Assembly: GCA_029834535.1 (NCBI GenBank)
Contig: JAQMWT010000207.1
Coordinates: 1 to 20,803, forward strand
Length of the DNA stretch: 20,803 nucleotides
Direction: 5' to 3'
From: Chrysophaeum taylorii
Taxonomy: Eukaryota; Sar; Pelagophyceae; Pelagomonadales; Pelagomonadaceae
Positions 8,653-16,563 of this stretch are shown piece after piece (within the stretch, counting starts at the first letter, position 1; every line of letters begins with the position of its first letter). The notes below the pieces were generated by a model that did no database searches, had not been told where the DNA came from, and saw only the letters and a program-made list of their open reading frames with translations. The translations under genes were made by a program, and so were the position numbers.

Positions 8653-9244
8653 GTGATCCTCCAAGCCGTCTACGGCGACCTCGCAGACTATTTCCACGAC
8701 CCGCGGCGGCTCTTTCAGCGCGCCATTTTCACGCCCCGTCGAAACGATGTTGTCGATGCTGACAACGCGCGCATGACCGCGGCCATTTTTTCCCGGAGAC
8801 GAGGCGTCGGAGTTCTTTTCGGCCGATTAGGTTGGGTCGGAAGACGACGCCTCGCTCTTTACAGTAGAGTTTTCAACTCCCTGACAACCAACGGCATGCT
8901 GACTTTGAGCGCGAACTTAAGGTCTTCGCAACCTCGACCCGTCGCACGGCCACTGCAACGGTACCAGATACATGATTGATCGTGTCGTTGTCACCGAGGC
9001 TCCCCCAACCTGTATCCCTCAAGGCCCGCCTACGCCAAACGATCAACAAGAGCCAGGGCCAGACGCCTCGCGAGGTCGGCGTCCTCTTGCCCAAGCCCGT
9101 CTTCTGCCACGTCCAGCTCTACGTGGCTCTCTGTCGATCGGCAACCCCAAGGATATCCTCTTCTGGGTCGACGACTCCACCCTACCCCACACGTGCTGCG
9201 CAATACCGATAAGCCCCCTCCCGGCGTCTACACGCGCACTGTAG
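8653..9244 (+). pseudogene. Helitron-type Pif1-like helicase remnant
   Basis: Three pieces in different frames follow the order of the C-terminal half of the helicase in Helitron Rep/helicase proteins. First, ILQAVYGDLADYF then RAIFTPRRNDVVDADN (8653-8790) matches the YGDL...RAILxPxNxxVxxIN block. Second, CNGTR followed by MIDRVVVTEAPP (about 8950-9010) matches the LCNGTR block. Third, TINKSQGQT and VGVLLPKPVFCHVQLYVAL (about 9033-9130) match the final helicase motifs, normally AMTINKSQGQT...YVALSR. Frameshifts and a deletion separate them, so it is dead. Rep/HUH sequence and Helitron ends (5' TC, 3' hairpin-CTRR) were not found in the window. Confidence 0.82.
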
Positions 9245-9625
9245 GTGAACTTGCTGGGACCAGGTGAACTTACTGGGACCAGGTGAACTTACGGAGGTTA
9301 GAGATTGGGACTAGGTGAACTTAGTGACCAGGCGAACTTACTGGGACCAAGTGAACTTACTGGGGTTTTAAGAGTAAACTCAAAGGTTAGCGGCGTGTGC
9401 GGATCAAAGCAGCTTAGATTGGCGGGGGTGAGAGCGACGAGTTCAAAGGAGAGTGGGGTGAGTGGATGCGAGCACGAGTGGGTTTACGCCGAATTTACTG
9501 GGGTTTAGAGACTGGGACTGGGTGAACTTACTGGCCAGCTGGCCAGGTGAGATTACTGTGGGTCCAGGTGAACTTACTGAGGTTAGAGATTGGGACTAGG
9601 TGAACATACTGGGCTGCACTTGTCT
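9240..9625 (+). repeat. GTGAACTTACTGGGACCAG minisatellite
   Basis: The unit of about 19 bp, GTGAACTTACTGGGACCAG, recurs about ten times with variation. Good copies lie at 9245-9360 and 9522-9620, with diverged intervening sequence including a longer GGTTAGAGATTGGGACTAGG unit seen at both ends. It begins directly after the Helitron helicase remnant. The ORF at 9305-9508 is a product of the repeat. Confidence 0.7.
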
Positions 9626-9896
9626 CTTACTACCATTAACATTGCGAAATGTCTAACGCTGTGTTCATCACCGACCCCCTCTAGGTCAATCACTCTCTGG
9701 AGTGACTGAGTTTTGTTACTTCAAAAAACAGCGCAGCCGCAAGACAAAACGAGCAGGCGCGACATCCACGGCTTCAATCACGCCACAGCGTTCTGGGCCT
9801 CGAAACCAGAAAAAGAACCCATCAACAGGGCCCAGCGTGAGACCTCTTCTTCGAACTGATCACAAAGTGAATAGAAGAGCTATAGGGTTTGCTGTC
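9626..9896. other. No gene or repeat recognised
   Basis: The only notable frame (9702-9977, plus) has no start context or recognisable domain and runs into a repeat copy. It is basic (QKKNPSTGP), which could be a scrap of a coding region, but nothing supports this. Confidence 0.4.
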
Positions 9897-10013
9897 ACGT
9901 CTTTAAAGGTCGGCTGTTGCAAGAGGGGGGTGCGTGAAGGTTTTGGTGTGTCGTGTGGGGTGTGCCTGAAGGCGTAGATAGGTATGCGGGGCCTAGTCGG
10001 GGTCATCGCCGAG
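9897..10013 (+). repeat. Diverged copy of the GTCGACTGC...TATGCGGGACCTAGT repeat block
   Basis: CTTTAAAGGTCGGCTGTTGCAAGAGGGGGGTGCGTGAAG through AGGTATGCGGGGCCTAGTCGGGGTCATCGCCGAG aligns with the blocks at 8385-8513, 8514-8611 and 20411-20510. It is the most diverged of the four. Confidence 0.6.
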
Positions 10014-10373
10014 AGAGACCGCGGGGCAGGCGAAGAGAGGACCAAAGGGCCCGCCTTGGTAGGTCGTAAGCGTGCTGCCGCCGGCGACGAAGAGTTTAGG
10101 TCCGTTGACAGTCCGTTTCATGCAACCACGGCGACCAAACTCCCCCTATTTTCCCTTGCTTGACCTCGGGGTTGTAAACATCCGCCGCCTTCCAGGTACC
10201 ACCCGTTGACCCACCCAGCTACCCACACCTTCCCAAACCACCGCACTCCCGTCGTCAAAAAACTTCCGGGCAATTCCTGCGCCGTTGCACTAGCACCGAA
10301 ACGCAACGCGGGACCCGAGCGCCCCACAAGCGCGCAAGAGACGCTCGCGGAAGGACAAAATGGATGGGTCGCT
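10014..10373. other. Region downstream of the large minus-strand pseudogene
   Basis: About 360 bases beyond the last ankyrin stop. No gene was recognised on either strand; frames of 89 codons (10118-10387, minus) and the plus-strand frame opening at 10206 are compositional shadows. I could not pick out a clear polyadenylation signal. Confidence 0.4.
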
Positions 10374-10982
10374 TCAGCGACGCGCACACCAACAATTGGT
10401 GGGAGACCTCACGTCGGCCTCCAGCAGAATCTGTCGGATTTCCGCTGTTTTCGCAACCTGACGAGGCGTATCATACTTTTTCGCCTTCGCCTTGACGTCG
10501 GCGCCATTTGCGACCAAAAGCAGCACGCATTCCACGTGGCCGTTTTGAGACGCCGCGTGAGGTGGGGTGGTGCCGTCGTTGGGCCGCGCTTTGTCGACAT
10601 CGGCGCCCTTCTCGATCAAGAGCCGGACGCACTCGACCTGGCCGTTCTCAGAAGCCACGAGAAGCGGGGTCGCGCCGTCGTTGGTCCGCGCTTTGTCGAC
10701 ATCGGCGCCCTTCTCCATCAAGAGCCGCTCGCACTCGACGTGGCCGTTCTGAGACGTCATGTGAAGCGGGGTGGTGCCATCATTGGTCCATAATTTGTCG
10801 ACATTGGCACCCTTCTCGATCAAGAGCCGCAGGGACTCGACAAACCCAAACTGTGCAGCAGGATGCAATATGAGAATCTTCTCGTCGAACTGCACGTTTC
10901 GAAGCATCACGGAGAGAGCATCGGTGCGATTCAATCTCGAAGCAAGTGCCAACGCTGATTCGCCCAATGCCGACATGCAATC
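10374..10982 (-). pseudogene. Segment 9: C-terminal ankyrin repeat block
   Basis: About 200 codons of nearly uninterrupted ankyrin repeats ending at TGA by 10374. At least three canonical 34-residue units (TPLHMTSQNGHVECERLLME, ATPLLVASENGQVECVRLLI, TTPPHAASQNGHVECVLLLV) are flanked by weaker ones, and a short basic tail follows. Unit spacing in DNA is exactly 102 bp. The block would be the ligand- or partner-sensing end of the protein. Confidence 0.85.
10542..10847 (-). repeat. Three 102-bp tandem units within the ankyrin block
   Basis: TTTGTCGACAT and its surroundings recur at 102-bp spacing (about 10590, 10692 and 10794), with the units highly similar in nucleotide sequence, including third codon positions. 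That similarity shows recent unit duplication or gene conversion rather than old ankyrin repeats held alike by protein selection alone. Confidence 0.75.
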
Positions 10983-10983
10983 G

Positions 10984-11973
10984 TGCTCCTCGTTCGAGCA
11001 GCATACTCACAGCATGAATGCACGAATTAACGACTGCAAAATGGAGCGGTACACTTTCCGGAAAACGACCATTCGCGTCGATGGAAGCCGCTAGTGTCGC
11101 GGCGGCTCGCACTTGCCTTCGATGACACGCTTGTGCGAATGCGTACAAACGCACTTCGTCGTCCCAGTCTCCCTCCCCAGCAATCGTTTCTGATGCCTCA
11201 AAGGTGTTGACCGACTCAAGCACTTCAGGAACGATAGGATGAGCGGCGAGGTCCTCATCGCATCGTGGTGGCCAAAAGACACGAGCCATCTCAACTCTTT
11301 GGTCGGGTTGTACCAAGTGAGAGTAACCGAGATCGACTGGACTAGAATGAAACATATTCAGAGCGGAAAACCACGCGCCGGCGCGAAGCAAGAGTCGAGC
11401 ACACTCCGGCCTTCCAGACCGCGCAGCCGCATGCAGCACGCTATCTTTCGTCGCGGGATCGACAGGCGTGATGAGGTCGGCACCACGATCCAGACGTCCT
11501 GCCACGAGCGCAGTTACGCCTTCTGCGGCTGCGCGCCGTGCAAACGCGGCAACTCCTTCAACATTTCGCCGCACGCGTTCCACGGAGACGACTTGTGTTT
11601 CAGACCACGATCGTCGCTTGACACCGATTTTGCTACTCGTACCGAACTCGTCCAAGGAGACGACAGTACGTGGGACGTACGCCCAGATACCCTCCAAAAA
11701 TACTTCGACCGTCTCGCCAGGACGCACCGCGGGAATCTTCCGAGCGAGGGTGGCGAGCGCACGCTCGCGTTCACCCGGCTCCGCGAGCTGAAACGCAAAG
11801 AGCGCGGGTGATTGCCAGCACGGGTCGCCGAGGTCGAACGAGTCGCCAACAAGCAGGTTGTCAGGCCCAATGAAGAGCGCGACATAATATTCCTGGAACG
11901 TCAGGTGGAAAAAAGCAATCGAGTTGCTCCCGCGCGGTGCGAATGGAGGCAACAGCCCAGACCGCGCTAAGCT
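10984..11973 (-). pseudogene. Segment 8: NACHT winged-helix end, linker and ankyrin repeats
   Basis: The frame opens with ARSGLLPPF and FFHLTFQEYYVALFIG, the SGLL...F.H.TFQEY signature that closes NACHT domains. A region of about 100 residues without recognisable motifs follows, then an ankyrin repeat (DSVLHAAARSGRPECARLLL), a divergent stretch, and another repeat (VPLHFAVVNSCIHAVSMLLE). At about 10983 one extra base within the repeat loop ends the correct frame; the frame that continues (ORF end 10780) loses the ankyrin pattern. This order, switch then sensor repeats, is that of NLR proteins, which use leucine-rich repeats in animals and often ankyrin, TPR or WD repeats elsewhere. Confidence 0.78.
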
Positions 11974-11976
11974 CTA

Positions 11977-12850
11977 GACCGCCGCAGCCAAGCGGGGGGA
12001 CCCTAAGCCCTCGATGTCGCCACGTTGAAACAAGGTTCGTCGATCCTGGTGCGCCACGAGCGCAAGCCGCTCGAAGACCTCGCGCACTTCCGAACTCCCG
12101 CACTCCTGTAGAACATCACGCGCAAGTGTGAGCGTTCCGTCCTGTCGCATCGGTGCCACAGCGCGAGCCATGAACCTATCGTCCGCGATGCGAAACAAGT
12201 CGGAACGATCGCGAAGAACTGATGGCGTCTGCAATCCTCCAGTAGGAGACAACGCGAGCAACGCGAGCCGGAGGGCTAGAGGAGTCTCGACGAGGCTCGC
12301 AATGTCGGGAGTAATACCCGTAAGGGTCTCGACGCGTCCGCGATCGACTTGGGCAATGCTAAGGAAAGTAAAGCCGTGCGGCGCGAGATCGTCGATGTTT
12401 CTAGCCGCCGGACGCGAGGTGATGACAGTCAGAGCACAACCTTGGGCGTACTCGACAATCTTCTCTACGAGCGACGGTCGAGTTGTCGGCGCGACTTCGT
12501 CGAGGCCGTCGAGACAGAGTGGAAGGCGTCCGTCGATCCGCGCTGGTCGCAGGGCGTCGCTACCATCTCGAACATCGTTGATCACGCGGCCGACCCAGTC
12601 GCTCTCGGGATCGTCGATGCTTGAAAGAGAGATGGTCATGGGGAGCATGAGTTCCGACTCGCTTGATTCACCCGAAGCGCTGTGGAGTTGCTTATTGCAC
12701 GGCGCAACCACGACAGCACGCAGAATCCATCCCTTCCCCGAGCCCGCGTCACCCTCGATCACAACGTGACCCGTGCGCATCGCCGCCTCGACGGCTTCGC
12801 CGGTGTGCACGACGTCGGCGAGGGCTCCTCGGACGCTCGAATAATAATCC
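11977..12850 (-). pseudogene. Segment 7: NACHT NTPase domain
   Basis: In the frame of codon 12810-12808, VVIEGDAGSGKGWILR is the Walker A (P-loop), LPLCLDGLDEVAP is the NACHT-type Walker B (hhhhDGLDE), and ALTVITSRPAA is sensor 1. Together these identify a NACHT domain, the nucleotide-dependent switch of NLR and other STAND proteins. Helices before the stop, including TPLALRLALLALSP, fit the helical lid. Walker A ends GKG rather than GK[S/T], so the Mg-coordinating hydroxyl is missing. TAG at 11976-11974 interrupts the domain, and the expected next element (SGLL..., LTFQEYYVA) follows in the same frame. Confidence 0.85.
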
Positions 12851-13585
12851 GCCGTGGTGGAGCGGACGGCGGCACCTCCCGAAACTCGGTCTTAACGTCG
12901 CGTCGATGCTCTATTTTTGGCGGGAGTTCTCGCACACACTCAGATACCGATACGCGGTCGTTGGTGACGGGATCGTATGCCGAGTCCGCGTCGTCTTTGG
13001 CGGCCTCGAGGCAGGCGACGGCGCCCTTTTCCGCGCGCGGTGCGGGGAAGAGCTTAGCATCATACAGCCGTGCCTGGTGTACGACGTCGACAAACAACGA
13101 GTCCGAGGAATTGTGGCGATACGTTGCCTCAGCCTTGGCGAAAAGCACACCGCCGTGCTCAGCGTCGTGGCTTAAAGCCCGGTCGCACGCCAACGGTGCT
13201 TCTTCACAGCTGCCGGCGCGCAAGTGCGCGCACGCGATGAGCGAGCAACATTCTGCCACGTCGCCGCCATTTGCTGCCGCAGGGCACTCGAGGCTGCCCT
13301 GCGCGCAAGATCGATTTCGTTTAGGTCGACCACCGCTCGGCCAATGTTGAGCAGCGTCTCTGCAACATCCTCCTCCACAGGATGATGATGAGTCGTCGAC
13401 GCGGCGGGAACTTGCATAGCTTCGAGCAGAGCGGCACCGCATGTTGGTCTTTGGGTGATGTCGGCGGCGAGACACTGCCGAAGAAGAATGCTCGAGGCGG
13501 GAGGCGGGGCCAAGAGCATTCGACGCAATCGTGTTCGATCTCGTTTCCTAGGAAGCCACGGTAAAGCATCGTAAAGGCTGTTCGG
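12851..13585 (-). pseudogene. Segment 6: kinase C-lobe end and TPR-like helices
   Basis: Directly after the TGA, in the same frame, LLRQCLAADITQRPTCGAAL (about 13485-13426) is the kinase subdomain XI signature with its invariant arginine in QRP. Paired helices follow: VAETLLNIGRAVVDLNEIDL in this frame, then, after a frame change near 13270, AECCSLIACAHLRAGSCEEA and a further helix around GGVLFAKAEATYRH. Their spacing and Ala/Gly/Leu pattern resemble TPR repeats, which mediate protein contacts. A linker follows to about 12850, where the frame changes again just before the NACHT domain. The exact shift positions are approximate. Confidence 0.65.
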
Positions 13586-13588
13586 TCA

Positions 13589-14584
13589 CAATTTGAATAA
13601 CCCTGCACCGTCGAGCGTATTATCCTGAATGGAGAGCGAGTGCGTTTGTAACCAATCATCGACTTCGAGCCGCCCCCAGCTCGTGGTAGGTGGCTGCAAC
13701 GTGACGATACTCTCAAGCGCCGTCCGCAATCCCGGAAACGGTTCCTCGTCAGCATGGTACAAGAGCAGCGTGACGACGCCAAACGCCCAGATGTCAGTCT
13801 CGGCAGGAGAAACACTCCGCGCGACCCCGCGAGCTCGACCCGACGATATGTCGAGTGCCGCGACTACTTCGGGGGACGCGTATGTCGGTGTGCAACCCTC
13901 AAGCGGCGCCCGGAGCAGCGTGCCGACTCCATCGCCGTGGCGCGCGAGACCAAAATCACCCAGATAGGCGCGACCCTCGGTGTCGACTAATATGTTTTCG
14001 AGCTTGACGTCTTGATGCAGCACGCCTCGCGAGTGACAAAACGCAAGCGCTGACGCCAGCTGCGGAAGTATTGAGACGATAGACGCGCGCACGACACGCG
14101 CGTCTCCGTCGTCGTGAAGATCGCCGCTCGAGACGAGTCGCTCCAAGTCGCGGGCCCCGTCGACGAGCGTCATGAAGAGCAAGAATTCCGCATTACTGCT
14201 TGACACAGCGCAGTAGTGCAGCGAAACGATGTGAGGGTGCGTGCCGGGCTCGGCCATGAGCAAAGCCTCGCGACAGAGTCGAATCTCTTCCTCGATATTA
14301 TGATTCCTCGCGGCGCCCGAGGCCCCACGGAGCTTGTCTGAGCTGACGCATTTCATCGCAAACGGCGCCGCCACTCGAGTCGTCGATCGAACGACGTAGA
14401 CTTCGCCATAACCCCCACGCGCGATGAAGTCATCGACTTTAAATACCGGCCGCCCCGTGGTAGGCAAGCGAACGAGGTGCCCCACGCTGAGGTTGCCGAC
14501 GCCGAGAGAACGCTGCGGTTTCAAGTGATTCATGGGAAGAGGATCAACGATGTCGTTGTGTTCGGCCGAATACAGCTCGTGCAT
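13589..14584 (-). pseudogene. Segment 5: protein kinase domain, non-RD type
   Basis: 332 codons from ATG 14584. The glycine loop ARGGYGEVY (55-63), the beta-3 lysine in FAMKCV (K78), a helix-C glutamate near E106, the catalytic loop LHQDVKLEN (H190, Q191, D192, K194, N197), GDFGLAR (D210) and the YASPE activation-segment end (237-239) with DIWAFG (D264) are all present. It should therefore be catalytically capable, phosphorylating Ser/Thr by type. HQD replaces HRD, a non-RD arrangement known from many innate-immune kinases such as plant pattern-recognition receptors. The C-lobe is cut by TGA at 13588-13586; the same frame then continues with the end of the kinase fold. In this reading the ATG is internal to a longer protein. 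Confidence 0.88.
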
Positions 14585-14597
14585 GCCCAAGAGGTAA

Positions 14598-14959
14598 CTT
14601 AACTAAACTAACTTCAGACCTCTCCCGAGCATGGGAGCCAGGCCGGACCGACAGGAGCCAGTCCGGAATCACGGGCCTGTAGACGAGGAGCGCCGAAAGG
14701 TCGGTCGGCGGAGAGTGACCATCAAGCTTGTCGCCATGCGACGAGGAGACCGCGATGTGACTGACAACCAACTCGTCGACAACCTTCCGTCTTCGCCCCC
14801 CGGCCTTACCCCGTCCCACTGCGAACGTTCCGGGTGCCAACCGGCCCGCCCGGGAGGCGAATAGGTGCCAACCTACGCCGGGAGGGCGGATGCCCTCGCA
14901 AGGCTCAGGATTCATGAGGCACCGTCCTCCATCGCAACCGCAGTCGGCGATCAGGGTAA
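14598..14959 (-). mobile_element. SINE-like copy A inside the large gene
   Basis: The minus strand carries the same sequence of about 360 bp as copies C and D (from TTACCCTGATCGCC through the CCTGAGCCTTGCGAGGGCAT block to CATGCTCGGGAGAGGTCTGA). It ends in a decayed tail, AGTTAGTTTAGTTAAGTTA. TTACC flanks the copy on both sides (14955-14959 and 14593-14597), but TTACC is also the element's own 5' end, so a true target duplication is not established. Removing the copy at TTACC joins the ankyrin-linker frame directly to the kinase frame. It lies in the same orientation as the gene. The short frames it contains (for example 14544-14915) are not genes. Confidence 0.85.
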
Positions 14960-15410
14960 GGGTTTGTCAGCAGCAACGGCGTCTTTTTCTTCTGTAACAG
15001 CTTGATCTGTGGGAAATCCGCTATACTTGACATCACGACGTCGCCCGAACTTTTCTGATCGCGTTGTTCTTCGGTGATTGGGGGTTCCAGACGCACGCTT
15101 GCGGTCCGACCCAGGCCAACGCACACGGAGACTCGCCGAAGAGTAATCATCGGGACGCCGCTAGTATTCATCGACATTTGTTTGGATAGTCGTCGTGCCC
15201 CACGCTCCTCCAAGAACTTCACGACGTCGGTGTGGACTCCACAAAGAGCAAAGTCGATGGCAGTTTCGTCGCCGTGGTCGTCATCGTACTCGGCGTTCAC
15301 ATCTGCTTTACCGACGTCAACGAGACAAACGACGACGTCGAGGAACCCTTCGTAGCTGGCGGCGCGCATCAAGGGTGTCCGGTCGCTGCGGTCCATGGCG
15401 TTGACATGAC
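14960..15410 (-). pseudogene. Segment 4: ankyrin repeats and linker up to the SINE insertion
   Basis: DRSDRTPLMRAASYEGFLDV is an ankyrin repeat whose first strand overlaps the frame break, followed by an atypical repeat (DETAIDFALCGVHTDVVKFL) with an acidic loop. A low-complexity linker of about 75 residues, rich in Ser, Val, Arg and Lys, runs to about 14960, where the SINE-like sequence begins in the sequence encoding NPY. The frame formally continues into the SINE for about 18 codons before stopping at 14905; those codons are not part of the gene. Confidence 0.75.
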
Positions 15411-15875
15411 ACCGCAGCGCACTAGCAGGTGCCAGACCACGTTGACGTGGCCGTGAGCAGCGGCGCGATGCAACGGCGACCGCTGGCGCGCGTCGGCGAT
15501 GGTGAAGTCACCGTTCATGTTTTTCAGCCTCCTGATGGCATTTAAGTTGCCGCGCATCGCTGAGACGTGAAGCGCCGAGAGCGCCCAACAGGCGCCGCCG
15601 ACGTCGGACAACTTCTCGTGGATTATATGCGGCGTCTTCTCTAGGAGTGCTTCGATCGTCTTGGTATCGTCAGCGAAGCTTTCCACTAGCAGCGGCAAGA
15701 CGAGGCCTTTTTCGTACACATCGAGCGAGAATGTTTTGGCAATCACCTCGAACACCTTCTCGCGGGCATTATGAACAGCAGCGTCATCGAAGCGTTCAAT
15801 GGCGCGCTTCAACAGGGCGTTTTGTTCTTTGAGCATAAAATAGTTCTCCTTCTCGAGCACGACGAGCTCGTCCAT
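15411..15875 (-). pseudogene. Segment 3: coiled coil and first ankyrin repeats
   Basis: Residues 1-40 (MDELVVLEKENYFMLKEQNA and on) continue the heptad pattern of segment 2. Residues about 45-95 are helical, and from about 95 two ankyrin repeats are visible: ALSALHVSAMRGNLNAIRRL and RSPLHRAAAHGHVNVVWHLL, matching the xTPLHxAAxxGHxxVVxxLL consensus. The frame breaks near 15410 in the loop after the second repeat, where one base seems missing and the next repeat begins in another frame. Ankyrin repeats bind protein partners and commonly serve as the sensing surface. Confidence 0.75.
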
Positions 15876-16242
15876 TTATTTTCTGGTGCAGCCCCACGAG
15901 CGCCGTCGTGGTCTCCTCTGGGTCAACGCCGCCTTCCTTGGCGACGTCCTCGAGCGCCCTTTCGTCTTTGTCGAGGCGCTCGTCCACGTACTTCTCGAGC
16001 GCCTCCTCGAGCCTGTACGTAATAGCTCGTAGCAAGCCCTCAACTTGGGCGTCTCTCGCAAGGCCGTACGCATTCGTCAGGAAGTCAAGCTTATCGCGGA
16101 TCTCACCGTCGAGGCGCGAGAGCGTCCCCGCGTACTTGCGCAGCTTCCAGAATCGTTTGAAGAAGCCGGGCTCGCCGAACTTTTCAACGGCCGTCTTGAA
16201 TTCCTCGAGCAACTGCGCGATGTCTGCCATCGCCGCGCGCAC
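15876..16242 (-). pseudogene. Segment 2: end of the helical bundle, brace and coiled coil
   Basis: This is the same frame as segment 1, with an ATG at 16230. MADIAQLLEEFKTAVEKF is an amphipathic helix, followed by a short turn and FFKRFWKLRKYAGTLSRLD, closely resembling the helix-4 and brace region of MLKL N-terminal domains, where a KRF..RKY-type stretch precedes a LNxRL helix. Further helices with alternating Glu/Lys/Leu (YRLEEALEKYVDERLDKDER) look like a coiled coil. The coding frame is lost at AAATAAATGG (15880-15872), where one extra base moves the protein into the frame of segment 3. A separate small gene starting at 16230 is the alternative, but that would split one helical domain across two proteins. 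Confidence 0.6.
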
Positions 16243-16251
16243 CTATCTCGT

Positions 16252-16563
16252 TCATTCAGGGGATAAGTCGCCGACGCGACGCGCGAGGAGTCGGAGGAAC
16301 TCGAGGACATCCAGGACGCGGCGACCGGCCTGTACCACGTCATCAGCCTTGTCCTTGTATTTTCGGACGTCCAGAAAGATCAACCTCGCCATGCCGCATG
16401 CCCCACTGATGAGTGGAATTGCCGTTCCAATTGTCGAAATGGTCGTAATGATGTCGAGCCCGCTGTCGACGAGAGCGTCCACTCGCTCAACCTCCTCTCT
16501 CTTGGGGTCCGTCTGCTCGATCGCCGCCTTCATCTTCTCCTTCGTCCGCTCGATCGCCGTCAT
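16252..16563 (-). pseudogene. Segment 1: helical N-terminus, MLKL/HeLo-like bundle (first part)
   Basis: 103 codons from ATG 16563. After a charged leader, residues about 30-60 form a hydrophobic Gly/Ala/Ile-rich helix (IITTISTIGTAIPLISGA). A basic-acidic helix DVRKYKDKADDVVQAGRRVL and a leucine-rich helix follow. This pattern of a hydrophobic helix 1 then amphipathic helices resembles the four-helix bundle shared by MLKL, fungal HeLo and plant RPW8-type domains, which permeabilise membranes when released. Resemblance is by pattern only. The frame ends at TGA 16254, but the same frame continues after TGA, two codons and TAG into segment 2 with no length gap in the predicted helix. Confidence 0.55.

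Larger units (their letters stand above)
10374..16563 (-). pseudogene. Large MLKL-like/ankyrin/kinase/TPR/NACHT/ankyrin gene, disrupted
   Basis: Colinear minus-strand coding segments, described one by one below, run from ATG 16563 to TGA near 10374. The first ATG follows an in-frame TAA about 40 bases upstream. Domain order is helical bundle, coiled coil, ankyrin, kinase, TPR-like, NACHT, ankyrin. Without the SINE copy this is about 5.8 kb, roughly 1,900 codons. Breaks seen are in-frame TGA 16254-16252 and TAG 16245-16243, frameshifts near 15876, 15410, 13270, 12850 and 10983, TGA 13588-13586, TAG 11976-11974, and the SINE at 14598-14959. Each single-base frameshift falls where the recognised domain continues at once in the new frame. 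One gene is favoured over several because the protein reads through the breaks and the SINE site joins in frame. By analogy with NLR/STAND and MLKL families it would be an intracellular sensor that triggers cell death; this is inference. Confidence 0.7.

Noticed and set aside
11239..11811. 190-codon plus-strand frame, and similar plus-strand frames over 10206-13350
   Set aside because: Arg/Ser-rich antisense shadows of the NACHT and ankyrin segments.
11974..16254. Reassignment of TGA/TAG as sense codons, which would make the large gene less broken
   Set aside because: The same gene also carries single-base frameshifts, which recoding cannot explain. Long frames such as 2681-4954 and the kinase would then be expected to contain many more in-frame TGA/TAG than they do.
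16220..16260. A very short (about 33-base) intron spanning the two in-frame stops between segments 1 and 2
   Set aside because: GT and AG are present, but the predicted helix reads through without a length gap, the intron would be unusually short, and no other break in the gene needs splicing.
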